From Laccaria trichodermophora (taxonomy: Eukaryota > Basidiomycota > Agaricomycetes > Agaricales > Hydnangiaceae), in the NCBI GenBank assembly GCA_018417955.1, contig JACTVC010000007.1, forward strand, positions 1,302,001 through 1,366,000: 64,000 nucleotides of DNA, written 5' to 3'. This document shows, piece by piece, positions 1-12,173 of the stretch. A model generated the notes under the pieces. That model did not search any database. It was not told where the DNA came from and saw nothing but the letters and a program-made list of their open reading frames with translations. How positions within the stretch are numbered: the first letter of the stretch is position 1; each line of letters starts with the position of its first letter. Made by a program: the position numbers and the translations under genes.

Positions 1-78
1 CAAGAACTTGAAGGGCCACGTCGCCATCACAACTTGCAACAGACAAATGGTGACTAATGATGTGACAAATGATGGTGA

Positions 79-1160
79 ATATCCAGGTGAGCAACACTAC
101 ATCCCTCCCCCTCTGTTTTTAACTCAAAGAGCATAGGCCATGTTGCCATCATCAAGATGGCAACCATAGTGTTCGCAGGTCTGGTTCAGTCTGGTTTTTT
201 GCCCCGAAAACGCGCAACCATGGACCGCAACCAGTCCAGAACCAACCCAGATATTGAGGGAACCGAACCGGACCACCTAAGACCAGTCTTTTGCGGTCCA
301 TGGACCATGTTCAGACCGATTCAGACCAGTCTTTTTGCATAAAAGTTATCATAGCAATATAAACCATTTGTATCTCAATTATTATTATTCTAAAAAATAG
401 ACTGGTTATATATCATAGTAAAACATATAAATACCCATCATTCCACCAATTTTTAAGAAGTTTAATGAAGGTTTGACATAGCTATGACTGAAACCGAATT
501 ACATCTCCTAAAGACTCAGGCAGAATGTAATGTGGCAACTGTAAATTATTTGATGCATACCATATATTGATAGATGGTGAGTATATTTTCATAGTTAAAA
601 TGTCAATATCCAAAAATTAAATCAAGCAAAATGATGAAAGTTTGAGTGAGTTAGAATTAAAGTCATTCTGGTACAAGTTGCACAAACAAGTATTTGTGCC
701 AAAATGGATTTGGTTATATCTTTCTCAGTTCTTAACCGTTTTTGATGAACCAAAGACCCAATTCAAGGTAAAAAACGTGGTTACAAGGCTATGTAACGCA
801 TGTGACCATTTAACCGGTTGCAACCGATTTAAACCAGTCTTTGAATGGTTTTAAAAGATTTTTGAAATGAGGCAACTGGCAACCAGACCAACCCCAAATT
901 TGGGCAACTGCAACCGAAAAAAGACTGGACCATGGTCCGGTTCAGTCCGGTCCATGTTTTTTTTCAGTCCTATGAACCGGACCTGTAAACACTAGGTGAC
1001 CAACAGTGGATGATACACAACAACAAACAACGTCGAGGTGAGCAACATGACACCCCTCCTCTCCTTTTTTCACCCATAGCAAACAATCAACAACAACAAT
1101 GCACCACAAATGCCAAACAACATCCAGGTGAGAAACATCACATTACACCCCTCCCTTTTA
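79..1160 (+). repeat. Three imperfect direct repeats flanking a MITE
   Basis: A module of about 35 bp occurs near 79-111, 1029-1064 and 1121-1160. Each copy has AGGTGAG followed by a short A/C-rich stretch and a CCCTCC-type pyrimidine run. Repeated GTGAG followed by a pyrimidine tract could be degenerate splice-like motifs, but I see no reading frame that uses them. Copies 1 and 2 lie on opposite sides of the MITE at 167-994. No gene was recognised in the first 1.5 kb. Confidence 0.45.
167..994. mobile_element. hAT-like MITE with TAGTGTT termini
   Basis: Inverted termini read TAGTGTTCGCAGGTCTGGTT at the left and, on the reverse strand, TAGTGTTTACAGGTCCGGTT at the right. Flanking 8-bp sequences GGCAACCA (159-166) and GGTGACCA (995-1002) differ at two positions, both transitions, which fits an old 8-bp target duplication. 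TAG-type ends and 8-bp duplications are typical of hAT elements. Both subterminal regions repeat a GGTCCATGGACC / GGTTCAGTCC word. There is no credible ORF inside, so it is non-autonomous. Confidence 0.7.
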
Positions 1161-1499
1161 CCTTGTTCACACAGATGTTCTAGGAGTTAACCCTCCATGA
1201 CGACCTACCCACTTGTACAACCATGCCATACCTTTCCTTCCATATGGGTAGTAGAAAAAGTAGCTGTATATAATGCTTTTCTACCCCATTGTCAAAATAC
1301 AATCTATTCTTTTGTTCATGTTCTCAAATTGAAATAAGACAATGCCGCAAGGTGCAAATGAGGATGAATAAATTTGTAAAAATGAGATGTAAATCCCGGT
1401 AGCTCACACCCAGCCCAATATACCAGCATTCCCTGAATGACCACCTGTCCTCAACATATCGCCTCCACCGGGGACAGGTATACCTGGTGCCATGCTGTG

Positions 1500-2715
1500 T
1501 TTAGTGCGAAGTTCACATGGCCCCCAGCTGTCAAAAGGTTCACGCGACATGGATGCTGGGTGTGATTACATCATTTGATCCAGGTTTCTGTGACCTGGCA
1601 ACATTTTGGTGGTGTGGACACTTTCCTCCAGGTTGGCTGAGTCTAAATAGAGTTATATAGAAAGCACCTCTATAAAAAAAACATACATTGAGTACAGGAT
1701 AGTCAACTGTGCTTTCTTCCCAGGCTTTTTTTTCCTCAATGGGAATCCAGGAGTGTACGACAAGACTTAGAGTTTCTGAGATGTGATTTTTGTGGAATAG
1801 TTGTTTAACAAAATCTATCTTCCACAAGGCTAGTCCTCTTGGATCACTCCACTGATGAACACTCTGTGGAAGATATGAGGCCTAAAAATAGGTTAATAAA
1901 GCTGGGAAAACAAAAATAAGTTCTGCCTTGACACTCTGGATCTATTCAGGCATTTGATAAACTGATTTCTGCAGTTGGCACAGCTCCCTTAGAACATTCA
2001 CAATATTCTGATAATGCTGATCAGCTTGAATGGGATTAAGATCTTGTTCTAAAAAAATGAGAATAGATATATAAAAATATTATAGAGCTTCTTTTTCTTT
2101 CAGCATAGGCTTCATTGAGTTAGGTTACCCATTGTTAGCATTTTTTAGCCCAGAGTCCATAATTTTCCTTCAAAAGGTGGTTCCATTCACTAGCATCTTG
2201 AGCATAAATGGGTAGTGCATCAAAAGCATCAAAGGTTAGAAATGTTCTGTCAGTAGATGTGGTGTTCATACCTTGAGCTCTTTTTATTGGAGGGGATGGT
2301 TGATCAGGTTAGACTGGAGTTGATACACTTTCCTCCAAAGATTCATCATCACCAACTTCCTCTAGATCTTTATCCATGTTAGAATTGGTCCCAGTAAGAT
2401 CTTCAAGCTGGTAGTCCTGGTGCTGCTGAAGTTCATTGTCTCCAAACTATGGGCAATCAAGTTTATTGTGGTAAAGCTCCAGATATTTGCTTACCCTAAG
2501 ACTATCAATATCTTTCTGAAGGGAAGCAAGGAGTAACTTTGCCCCCCACTCATGGCCATGGAAAATAAGGTAGTTAATCTCCAAGAAGGTTTGGAGAAGT
2601 CCTGGCTGTGGCAAGTATTCCACTTCTTGCATACCAATGCATTTACTGAAATATTTGTCAATGCACCCCCACTAATAAAAAGTGAGCCAACTGAATTCAA
2701 ATTTGCTCCCTCAGT
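1500..2715 (-). pseudogene. Unrecognised minus-strand coding remnant
   Basis: Minus-strand frames carry protein-like stretches: an open segment at 1540-1827, an acidic Q/E/D-rich stretch around 2290-2460, and an open segment at 2447-2632. The last two share a frame and are separated by a single TAG around 2448-2453. Other stops break the frame further downstream, so the whole is decayed. The 5' side is interrupted at 2724 by a 1.43-kb element, and coding-like sequence resumes on the same strand at 4166-4543, so both are probably parts of one gene. I do not recognise the family. Confidence 0.35.
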
Positions 2716-2723
2716 CATTTCTC

Positions 2724-4157
2724 GAGGTCTTTATTGTCCCCTACTGATTCCTGAGGATTCCTGAGGATTCTTGCTCAGTCCCAGGACTGAGTATTGGCTG
2801 ATGTACCAGCCACATTTTTCAGTCCTGTGGGGGTCCATTCCTGAGGAATGAAGACAGTCCTGAGGATGTTCAGACAGGACTAGTCCCAGGATTGATGCAT
2901 GTGATGAGTCACATGACCCACAAACATGTGCTTGGAAATGCATCACATGATGTGATGCATCCTGTGCACATGTTTGTTGATGATGGTTCTCATATGTGAC
3001 ACATCACGTCACCTCTCTCTTTCATCACCACCCACCACCACCTCGCCCATGACAACAAGGATTGCATCAACACCCATGACCCCATTGACATCAACAACAA
3101 CAACAGTGGTGGTGCCCAGCAAACGGCGCCACCACCAAACAGCTGACGTGGCATGCCCCATCCAGGTGTGCTGCATCGACGACAAATGCCCACAATTCCA
3201 CGACAAGGGACGACAACCCCACCACCACACACCACCATGACAGCCCACCCACCGACACCAACAAGGTGGTGGTGCCCAACAAACGGCGCCACCACCAAAC
3301 CACTGACGTGGCATGCCCATCCGGGTATGCCACGTCGACGGTGACTTTTTTGACAATGAACAGGACCCCACAACCACACCGCCACCCCTTCCGTCACCAC
3401 CCACGAACGACTGGTGCCCATGGACAACAATGACAACCCCACCCATGGACAACAACAACCCCATACTGGCGAACGATGAGCACCCTCAGATAACATCGGC
3501 CCCCCCACTGACGGACACGATGCCCACGCACGCACAGACGACGACGACCCCCCACCCACGAACAACGAGCGCCCACAGACAACGAGTGCCCACAGACAGA
3601 CACAACCCCACCACTGCCAACGAACAGCGAACGAGGCCGCCACCAACGAGTGGCAATGAGTGCCCACCCCCAGTATGTCCCCCCTCCATTTCTATCCTTC
3701 TTTCCTGTCTGTCCCCTCCCTATCTGTCCCTCCTCCCTGTCTGTCCCCATTTCTGTCTGTCCCCCATTTCTCTCTATCTCCCTTCCTGTCTGTTCTCCCT
3801 TTCCTGTCCTCCTTTCTACCCTGTCTGTACCCCCCTTCCTGTCTTCCCTCCTTCCCCTCTCCCTTTAATATACTTGTAAAGTAATTTTGATGTCATTTAA
3901 AATATAATTAAATTCTACTATGTATTGATATCTGAATGTATTAAGGAGGGAAATAGAGTTAAGTTCATTAAGGAAGTTAGAGGAAGTGTTTAAAGATGTC
4001 ACAGATGGTTAAATGTCATGTAGTCCTCAGGAATCCCAGAATTTTTCTCCTAAAACTCAAATTTGCCAAAATTATGATGTAGTCCTGCAGGAATCCTCAG
4101 GAATCCTCAGGAACCCTGGGAGTCCTGCAGGATTCTGTGGGGGACTGATAAGTACTG
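2724..4157 (-). mobile_element. Intact 1,434-bp KDZ/hAT-type non-autonomous element (copy i)
   Basis: The element is flanked by the 8-bp direct repeat CATTTCTC at 2716-2723 and 4158-4165. The left end is GAGGTCTTTATTGTCCCC and the right end on the reverse strand is CAGTACTTATCAGTCCCCC, so the two termini are related but not identical. Both subterminal regions consist of variations of TTCCTGAGGAATCC. The interior, read from the GAGGTC end, is a CA-skewed CpG-rich block (about 3000-3660), a polypyrimidine tract (about 3670-3866) and an AT-rich stretch. Long open frames inside are low-complexity translations. It interrupts minus-strand coding sequence. Strand is given with the CAGTACTT end as 5'. 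Confidence 0.82.
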
Positions 4158-4165
4158 CATTTCTC

Positions 4166-4543
4166 CCACTGTTTGATGAATGTCCAGGTCAATGATGATG
4201 ACGACTTTGAGAGTTGTTTTAGTGAAGTATTGATGGTGCCATCAAGGTCCTCTGAGGGTTGTGCAAGTGGGTGTAGGATAGGAGTCCAGGCAGACATGCT
4301 GATAGTAAGTGATTGAAGTGCCAGTGTGGCAAATGTTGTCCCACCCTTGTCACACAACAGTGCCCTCATTTTCTCATCCTTCTTTAACTCTCTTTCACAT
4401 TCTTGTTCCTCTTGCAAAACTCTCACTTCTGGCAGTATGGCACAGTGCATCAGGAAAACATGAGTATCATCTTTGGGATCTTTGGAAAGATCTAAAGACT
4501 TCAAAGACCTTGAGACTGGATGTCTTTCAGAAGACAAGTACAT
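4166..4543 (-). pseudogene. 5' part of minus-strand gene split by copy i
   Basis: An open minus-strand frame encodes a hydrophilic, lysine- and glutamate-rich stretch with a run of E/K residues that could form a short coiled coil. It runs into the target duplication of copy i at 4158-4165, where the frame is lost. It probably continues on the far side at 2447-2715. The ATG at 4543 is a possible internal methionine rather than a proven start. I do not recognise the family. Confidence 0.35.
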
Positions 4544-4834
4544 TTTCTTTCAACAATCTTTCAGAGATCAATGGAGAGCTTTGTGAAGACTGTCTTTGGC
4601 TTTAAACACTATCTTTGCAAGTCTTTAAGTAGGCTTATTGTACCATAGATGCATTAAAATAGACCATATTCAAGCACTGTACATAACAAGCAGGTTGCTA
4701 CTAGTAATAAGATGGTGGGGGAACTAGAACAGCTAGTCAAGGTGATGGCTACATCATCATGAAGCAAGGTTGGCCTAAATGGTCACACTTGTCAATGTCC
4801 CACACACTTGTCAACATCCCACACACTCAGTACC

Positions 4835-4900
4835 CCCACAGATTCCTGGGGATTCCTGAGGATTCCTGCAGGACTACACTATAATTTTGGTAATTTTAAG
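4835..4900 (+). mobile_element. Solo element end, CAGTAC...CCCCCACAG type
   Basis: The stretch begins TCAGTACCCCCACAGATTCC and continues with ATTCCTGAGGATTCC-type words very like those of copy i. The TTTAC part of the terminus is missing. A related word cluster (tcctgtctggaaatcctcagg) is at about 5678-5700, but I could not identify a proper opposite terminus or target duplication. It is probably a deleted relative of copy i. Confidence 0.45.
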
Positions 4901-5044
4901 TTGGAGTTCAAATTTTGTCAAGTCCTTAGGAATCCAGGAAACTGTCAGGCACTATCTTCAGGGTGTACTTTAGGGTCCATCCCAAAAAGGAAATCTCATA
5001 TGGTTTGACCAGATAGTGAAAAAAAAAAAACAAGATAAAGATAA

Positions 5045-5215
5045 TTCTATTTGTCAGGGACCATGTGAGGGGATGTTGGTCACATGACCAATTACCAAAA
5101 ATGGTCAAACCCAAAGTTGTAGCCCTGCACTGTAGCTTCCCAAATCTGTTTGAATTATGTTCTGAAGTGCTCCTATTGTGGAGATATGAGGTAAAGGAAT
5201 TTCAAAAGTGTCACA
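5045..5215 (-). repeat. Dispersed repeat, reverse copy
   Basis: The reverse strand matches sequence at about 30146-30290, 46400-46550 and 58605-58715, recognisable by the shared TAATTGGTCATGTGACCA and GAAGCTACAGTGCAGGG motifs. In the 30-kb and 46-kb copies this sequence is the interior of 1.5-1.6-kb elements, so this is probably a fragment of that family. No ORF is supported. Confidence 0.6.
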
Positions 5216-5219
5216 TTTT

Positions 5220-7030
5220 AAGTACTACAAAAGTCAGACTCAGAAAGTTTACTAATAGACTACAAAAGACTATGAAAATTGGACTTAGATGACAAAGTTT
5301 AGTGATAGAACTACAGACTTAGACTACAATTCTGATTATTTCCATATTTCATTGCTTTTTCATTTAGTATAGCCAAATCTTCTATGTTTGAAAATGCATA
5401 CTGGACCCTGACAAGAAGAGCACACCAATGTTGTCACCAACAGTTACTCTGATTTTTCATAAAGCATAGCCATACCTTCTATATTTGGAGATGTGCTCTG
5501 GATTCTGAAAACAGCACCTGACACTGTCACCAGTAATGACTATTTTTATCTATCCTTTATTACTATTTTCACTTAAAAGTGCCCATTTCTATATTTGGAA
5601 GTCTGCCCTGGACCCTGAAATCAATCACATGCTCATCAGTCATATTACTTATCATTTGGATCAATCCTGGGACTAGTCCTGTCTGGAAATCCTCAGGACT
5701 GTCTCTTGTTGTCACTGGTAATGTGTGCTATTCTATATGGAAGAAAGCAGAGCACTTCTATAAATCAACCTGTGACCTTTATGCCTTTCCAGTAATCTGA
5801 CCATATTATAGCTGTTTTCAGTGTTGGATCACAGAACAAATGTTATCTCCCAGTTGTTGTGTTATTTATTTGCGTCATCAATTCCTCTGAAAGTCTCCCA
5901 GGTGCACCCTGTAAGATGTGACAAAGCACACATAAATGCAATATTGCTTGATGGTTACATCCCATCCACACATCACTTCAGGTACTATCCCAGTCAAGTG
6001 TATTGTTGGCAGCAGAGAGCAGCTTCCCATCTGCAATTGCTTTGGAAATAAATTTGTTTGAATCATCACTTGTAAGATCAGAGAACAAAGTTCCAACTCC
6101 TAGGGTTTCTATGTTTCCAGTTTCATTCAAAGCCAATTCTTCCAATATATAGCCTAGAAGAACATTATCCTTCACAAAAATCTCTAGTTGGTCTCATTGG
6201 AGATGAATAAAGGATTTGAAGTTGGTGAAGTTGAACTCTTCATCATTCATACAAAGAATTTCATCAGAAATCCATTGCATATTTGGAGCTTTCCAGCTAT
6301 TATGCTATGCATGACTAAAGAGCTTCATCCAAGAATGAATGGTAGAGTAAGGTGCAACATTCATCTCTGTTAGATTTGTTTTGCACTATTTGAAAGCAGA
6401 TCTTCATAAAAACAACATATTAGATAAATATTAAAATTAAAAATTATATGGGCCTACCTAAACCATGTCTCTCCAGAGATATCCTGAACTGGTGGCATAT
6501 TCATGGCATCAATAGGGGAGGCCACATTCAACTCCATCTAACCACCAGAATTGTCATCTTCATCTGAAGAGGTGCTGCTAGACTGATTGTAGTCATCCTC
6601 ATCATTGCTGTTACTAGTATTTGATGAATGATGTTGGACTGTTGTATGGGCAGTATTCCTTTGTAATGGCTCATTAGGTAGTTAATGAGTAAGTAATGGT
6701 ATGCCCTTAATTTGAATGAGAATTGGATCCTTGCCAACAAGACAGGAATATCTCTGAGGGGAGTTGGTGCACCCTCTTCAGTGATGCAGTGAACAGCCAT
6801 GTATACAGCAATGGGTGAAGAGAAAACATTGAAAGCAGCATGGTCTGGATAATCTGGAAAGTAAAGGTTGTGCACAGCTGCAATAACCAAAAATCCAAGT
6901 TTTTTGGCATCTTCAGGTTTCTTTGGTGCTGCAATTAGGTTGTGGAGTGATGATTTCTTTTTTTTATCAAAAACTAGCAGAGGCTGTCTATTTTTGATAT
7001 GGAGTGAATGTGAAACTCCATAAATCATCC
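5220..7030 (-). pseudogene. Degenerate coding remnants, unrecognised
   Basis: Short minus-strand open segments at 5878-6175 and 6528-7028 look protein-like; the latter has a run with alternating hydrophobic residues and a YHYLL-type segment. Stops and frame changes separate them and no consistent exon chain was found. The interval 5220-5340 is rich in ACTACAAA words similar to those at 40490-40850. Function unknown; probably an old transposon gene. Confidence 0.22.
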
Positions 7031-7034
7031 ATCT

Positions 7035-8640
7035 AAATAACTGGATCTCATGAAGAACATATTGTGCTAGAGTTGTTTTTATGGTGGAAACAGTGAAGGG
7101 TGCCTTTGAGGAAGATCAGAGAGACCAAGTATGAATATCAGTATATTAATACTATAGAACAAATTGAAATACAACCTACAGAGCACCCTTTGCAATATGA
7201 TGTAGTATACCAGGATGGGCATTCTTGACATTGATATGGAGTGTAACAATACACCCATAAAAATGCAAATTTTAGCATTTTCTCCTGTAAAACATGCCAT
7301 AGTAAAATACAATCACTTTCATCACAAGGATCATTAGACACAGCCTGGTCTAGTCAATTAAAGTCTACATCCAAGAAATGTGCACACCTCAGACAGTAGA
7401 AATTGCAGTTGGTTTGTGATCAGATCACGTCAATATACTTGAAGTCTAATACAAGGCTACACTACCATGAAATAGTACACTATAGCATGTTCTAGAGTAA
7501 AGACACCTCAGCACAGGGTGTTGGAGTTTACACTAAACAAGGGTCTCATCTTACTATGGATTAAAATATATTAATTCTGAAGATAAATGCGTGGGTGTAG
7601 AAACTCAATGTGTACCTGATGCAAGAAGTCATTTGGTCACATGCTATGAAGCATGATCCAAGAAGTTATGTGGCAAGATCCATCATGCACATCACACACA
7701 TCAACACATCACAAATAATGGCATCATTGACCCAAGCCAATTCGACTTCGTGAAATATTCTGAAGTCTACCAAGAGAGAAAAAACTATGAATGATTTCCC
7801 ATGCGGTCTGAGACCCATGCAAAGCATCTAATAATAGAGAGAAAATCACTAAGCAGACTGTTTGCCTTGGGTGAACTGATCATGAAAACCATTTACAGCA
7901 ATTTCTGTGTACACATCAATACTGATGTGTCATGTCGCCACAATAGAGAAAACACTACAAAAACTTAAAAGAAGTCAGCTCAGCTGTGCCACACACAACT
8001 GAGCCACTTCAAACCTTTACTAAAAACCAGTATTAATTCGTCTGACCTCTTGGACAATGCATGTATGTGTAGATATAAATAAAAGACATGGAATAGTGAA
8101 AAGTATAAAAGGAGGACGCATGCAGGCTGAAATGGAAGGCACATTGACCAGCTGTCACACACCCAGTAGAATCTGAGGTAGTGAATAAGTTGTGTTAAGT
8201 GGGGATCACTAAGCTTTTGTAAGGTTGTCTTGTCAGTTAGTAAGAGAGCTCTCTACTATTTCTGAGGAATCAAAGTGAGTGTGCTTGAAGAGTCTTTAAG
8301 ACTAGTTTAGATTGAATCAGAGGCGTAATAAAAGCTCAAGGGAGTTACAAAAGTCTATAAAAGCACAGTTTTCTTGACATTCTTTCATATACCATTAGAA
8401 CCTGGTTACAGAACATCAAGATAGTTTCAATAAAAGCCATTTCCCCTTGAAGACAATTAAGTTTTGAAATTCTATACTTGTGCCCACACTTAAAACAATA
8501 TCATTTGTTCAAAAAGGTCTATTAGACTTAGATGAGTGTTATAAAACATACAGAGCTGCTCCCCCAAACTTCTACTTAAGTTCTAACAAAACAAGTGTGG
8601 TAATTCTATTTACTATATGAACCTGAACTCGAAGCACCAA
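7035..8640. other. No gene seen
   Basis: AT-rich sequence with only short, low-quality open frames on both strands. Some AGTCTA/TAGACT-type words recur between 8230 and 8570, as elsewhere in the window, but I find no terminal repeats, RNA gene or coding exon that I can support. Confidence 0.4.
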
Positions 8641-8672
8641 GCATGTACCTGTGGTGATAAGTGTTTAAGGTG

Positions 8673-9640
8673 TTAGTGTGTGTGTGTGTTGTTTAGGTGT
8701 TCATGCACCTTGTCAGTGCATCCAATTGCACTTTCCTCACTCCCACATGTCATGGTCTTCTCAACATAGGAACATATTTCTATAAAGGTTGCAACAATTG
8801 CATTATTGAGAAGTTTTGTTTCACCCCTTGCTCTATTTTGCTGCACAGGCTTGATGAGAAGTAGCTTGTGGAATTCTGAAATCTCAGCATCCCTCCAGAA
8901 TCCAACCATGCCTGCATCATGAAAAGCTGGATGTATAAGATCTTCAAAATAAATTGGAGTATGTGTTGTTTCAGCAGAAGTAGAAAATAGAAAGGTAGTA
9001 AGGGGGTTGGAACAATGTAAAAAGCCAGCATGCAAGGTGACTTATAGAGGGGACTCTGAAGTAGCAGGAACTTCTCCAGGAGGTGAGATAAATTTGTAAA
9101 ACAAACTATTCAAGGCATAAATTAATCTAGAGTTAGAATATAACTAGCAAATGTACTGACAGCTTCTTGGAGGTAAACAAGCTATCACCAATCTGCAAAT
9201 CCCCATCAGAATCCTCTAAAGAATTGCCAGATGGTTTTAATTGCCCATGTTCACCTCTAATTGATGGAAATTCCTTTTCCATATCCTTCCATTATCAACT
9301 ACTTCCAGACCATCATGACCATCTTTAGCTACAATAGATGTAAACTTCAGACCTTATAAGCCCTCCATGATTGAGATAAGGACCTTTGGATCAGTCTGTG
9401 GAGGCTCAATTCTAGCCAGATCTGAATCAAAGCCAATAAGATTAAAGTTCATGTCCTCATAACCATCTTTTTCTGTCTCTGATAGAATATTGTCAAGACT
9501 GGTGCCATCAAGAAGATCAATGAGATCTTGAACCTGAGGATCCTCCCCATCTGGCTCCATATAAAATATCCAGTCATCCTTAGCATCCCCATTATCACTA
9601 TCATTATCTTCCACATCAGTAACAATTTGACTAGCAGATA
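8673..9640 (-). pseudogene. Broken minus-strand gene with acidic segment, unrecognised
   Basis: Two open minus-strand segments look coding: 9354-9640 encodes a very acidic stretch rich in D, E and N, and 8673-9035 encodes a mixed globular-looking stretch with an FWRDAEISEFHKLLL motif. The sequence between them contains further coding-like pieces in changing frames with stops, so introns or frameshifts are needed to join them. I do not recognise a family; the order (acidic linker then globular part) is common in basidiomycete transposon-encoded proteins. Confidence 0.35.
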
Positions 9641-10134
9641 CATCTTTGTTAATGAGGTCCAGTGATATTATCCCTAAAAAGTACTGTGTTAATGTGGATC
9701 ATCATTGATAGTGAATTGCTACATTCACTTCCCATGGATCATCTCCATGTCCTGAAGGGAGGACAATTTGCACTTCCAACACTCCACTTCCTATGTCAAA
9801 GATGTCATCCAGATGTTACCATCTTGCATCATCATGTTGCAATCATTATTCATCATTGACATCATCAATCACCCTCAGTAAATAGCAAAGTCAGATTTTA
9901 GTCACAAGAAAGTTGCCAATTAGAGGGTGTTTGACTAAATGTCATTTTTTTAAGTGTTTCTGACTACCTTCACATTAAAATAGTCCTACAGTCAGTCATG
10001 TAGTAGTCATACATCAGTCATCAATGCTTGGGATAGGAAATAGGCTGTATCAAATTATATTTGACTACTTTAAATGATACATGTAGTAGGCCTCTTCCAC
10101 ATCTGACCCAAATGGCGGTGTAGCAGCAGTCAAA

Positions 10135-10553
10135 GGTGTGTGTGGTGATAGCAATAAACTCAGGGCATTATTTGAACCAGAATCAGTAGTAGAAATAATT
10201 GCAGAAATAACAGAAACAGCAGGAGCAGAAATAGAAATAGCAGAGATAGCAGCAGAAGCAGCAGGGACTAATGCAGAAACAGCAGTGGGAATGGCAAGAG
10301 AGTTATCAGGAACAGCAAGAGAGGCAGCAGAAGCAGCAGATAAGGAAGTAGATGTTGAGACTTTTCATTCAGGTGGTGCAACTGAAATGCCTTTTTGGAA
10401 GGAAGCTTTATAGTGCTTTAAATACTTCAATATCATGATTTTAATATCTGAAACGAAAGAAAAACTCATTGAGTCTGGTGTTTGACTTCTTGGCTTCTTC
10501 TGCTGCCACCTAAGGTGCAATAGGTGGTGTTCCTCCATAATTGTTGAGCCCAC
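10135..10553 (-). pseudogene. Ser/Ala-rich minus-strand remnant
   Basis: The minus strand reads a Ser/Ala/Ile-rich low-complexity protein through a long GCTGCT/CTGTTT-type stretch, broken by at least one in-frame TGA near 10375. The plus-strand frame over the same bases is an artefact of this repetitive composition. It may belong to the same broken gene as 8673-9640 and 11506-11940. No function can be assigned. Confidence 0.25.
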
Positions 10554-11505
10554 AGAACACCAAAATCTTCATGAAGTCCAAGTATGCATTGATTCCAAGA
10601 GCTAGAAGATGAAATCTTCCATCTTCATAGCTCTTTGGAAGATGAGGTATAGCCATCATTGTTGTTGTCACTGCCTCTCCAAGCTACAGACAGTTCATCA
10701 TTTTTTTATACTGAGAAAGTAGATATCACTTACTGCAGCAATGCACTTTCTTATTTTTGCATTTCAGTCATTTCTCCATTGTAGATTTTGGCCAATGAAG
10801 TGATCCTGATGACATCTTGTGGATATTGGTGACTGAGAGTACTAGTATAATATCTGGTTCCCTTGATTCCTTGAATACCTGTGTGCTTGTTTACCATTGA
10901 CAAGAACAGGCAGCCCAGATGTCAAAAGATTCACATCCCCAAGAAGACCATCACAGACTGCTGCAATTCTTGTCAGGATTGAAAATTTAGTGGCTTCAAT
11001 CAAATTAAATTATATTTCAGAAATAAGTAAATAGTCTACACATTAACTTTTGTAGTCTGAGAAAGTGGACATGACAAACTTTGTAATGAAAAGAGCACAC
11101 ACTAGTTCGCATCTCTGTAAGTGATGTACTCACTTTGAACTTGTCTGTATTTCTGAGTCTTTGCTATGATGTTTTTACATTCCTTTTAAAAATTGTTTTC
11201 TGACTTGCCATGTACTACTAGTGCTACATTGCACTTTTTGAATATGATCAACATCATTCTGCTGTGGTGTACTATATGATGATGGTCTCAGGTCAAGTAC
11301 TAGTAGCTTCTGACTCTAATTGAAGTTATGAAGTTGTTCAGTATATTCAATATGCAAACTTACTTACTACTTACTAGTCACAGCCTTGATGGTCAGACCT
11401 CAAAATTGGCCACCCACTGCTTCATTCACCCTTCAAGTTAGGTCTACCTGCCTATTAGCAGTGACTAGGAGTCCTGTCTTTGTCTTTTCCTCAGTAGTAG
11501 CAGCC

Positions 11506-11940
11506 TCACTCCAGCATTCTTTTGAGATCCTCATTGTCATCATCACCTAACTTGAGGTTTGATTGTGCTATTGTGTCAAGGGAACACAGGATGTCATCAT
11601 TTGTTGTGTCAGATGCACTTCCACTTGCAGGAGGTATATACCAGTCAAATAATTTTTTTGTGTCAATTGTGGTATTATCAAGTAGAGTGTGCTCCAAGAT
11701 TTTTATAGAGACAATTGGATGATTACAGTTGCTGTTGAGGTGTGAAATGATGTGTGTTGTCCTGAAGTGGATCCACATGGGTCAGGCTTGAATGCCTTCT
11801 GGTTCAACTTGAGGTTGCACAGTCTCAACCTCCACATCTTTATCTGCTAAAATTTGACTGAGTTGATCTAGAGCTTCATTGTCACTTCCATCAACCTTGT
11901 CCAGTTGATCTAGAGCTTTGTCACTTTTGGATGGGATTGA
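11506..11940 (-). pseudogene. Acidic minus-strand remnant
   Basis: The minus strand encodes an acidic D/E/Q-rich segment (about 11780-11930) followed by an open segment at 11506-11778 ending in a D/E-rich tail. A stop near 11790 separates them. It lies in the same orientation as the coding remnants at 8.7-10.5 kb and could be an upstream exon of the same decayed gene. Unrecognised. Confidence 0.28.
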
Positions 11941-12173
11941 GATCTACTACTGTCCAACTCTTGGAAAAAAGATGGAAAGGTGCCTGAACAGAACACCAGG
12001 GTGACACCCCAAGGGTATGAGTTTTGATTAGTACAGGTGGCACTGGGAATACCCCCCATAACACAGAATAATGGCACAATCGAGGACTGAGCTGAGCTGT
12101 GGTTCATAAATTGTATATAAGTGGCACCAACTCTGAAATGCTGCCAGTTGCACTGGCTACTAATGCAGAAAAA

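Noticed and set aside
2990..3879. Long open frames on both strands (225 and 188 residues)
   Set aside because: Both strands and several frames are open at once because of the CA-skewed block and pyrimidine tract of copy i; compositional artefact.
10138..10413. Plus-strand Ala/Glu-rich frame of 91 residues
   Set aside because: Opposite-strand shadow of a Ser/Ala-rich minus-strand remnant; simple trinucleotide-like composition.
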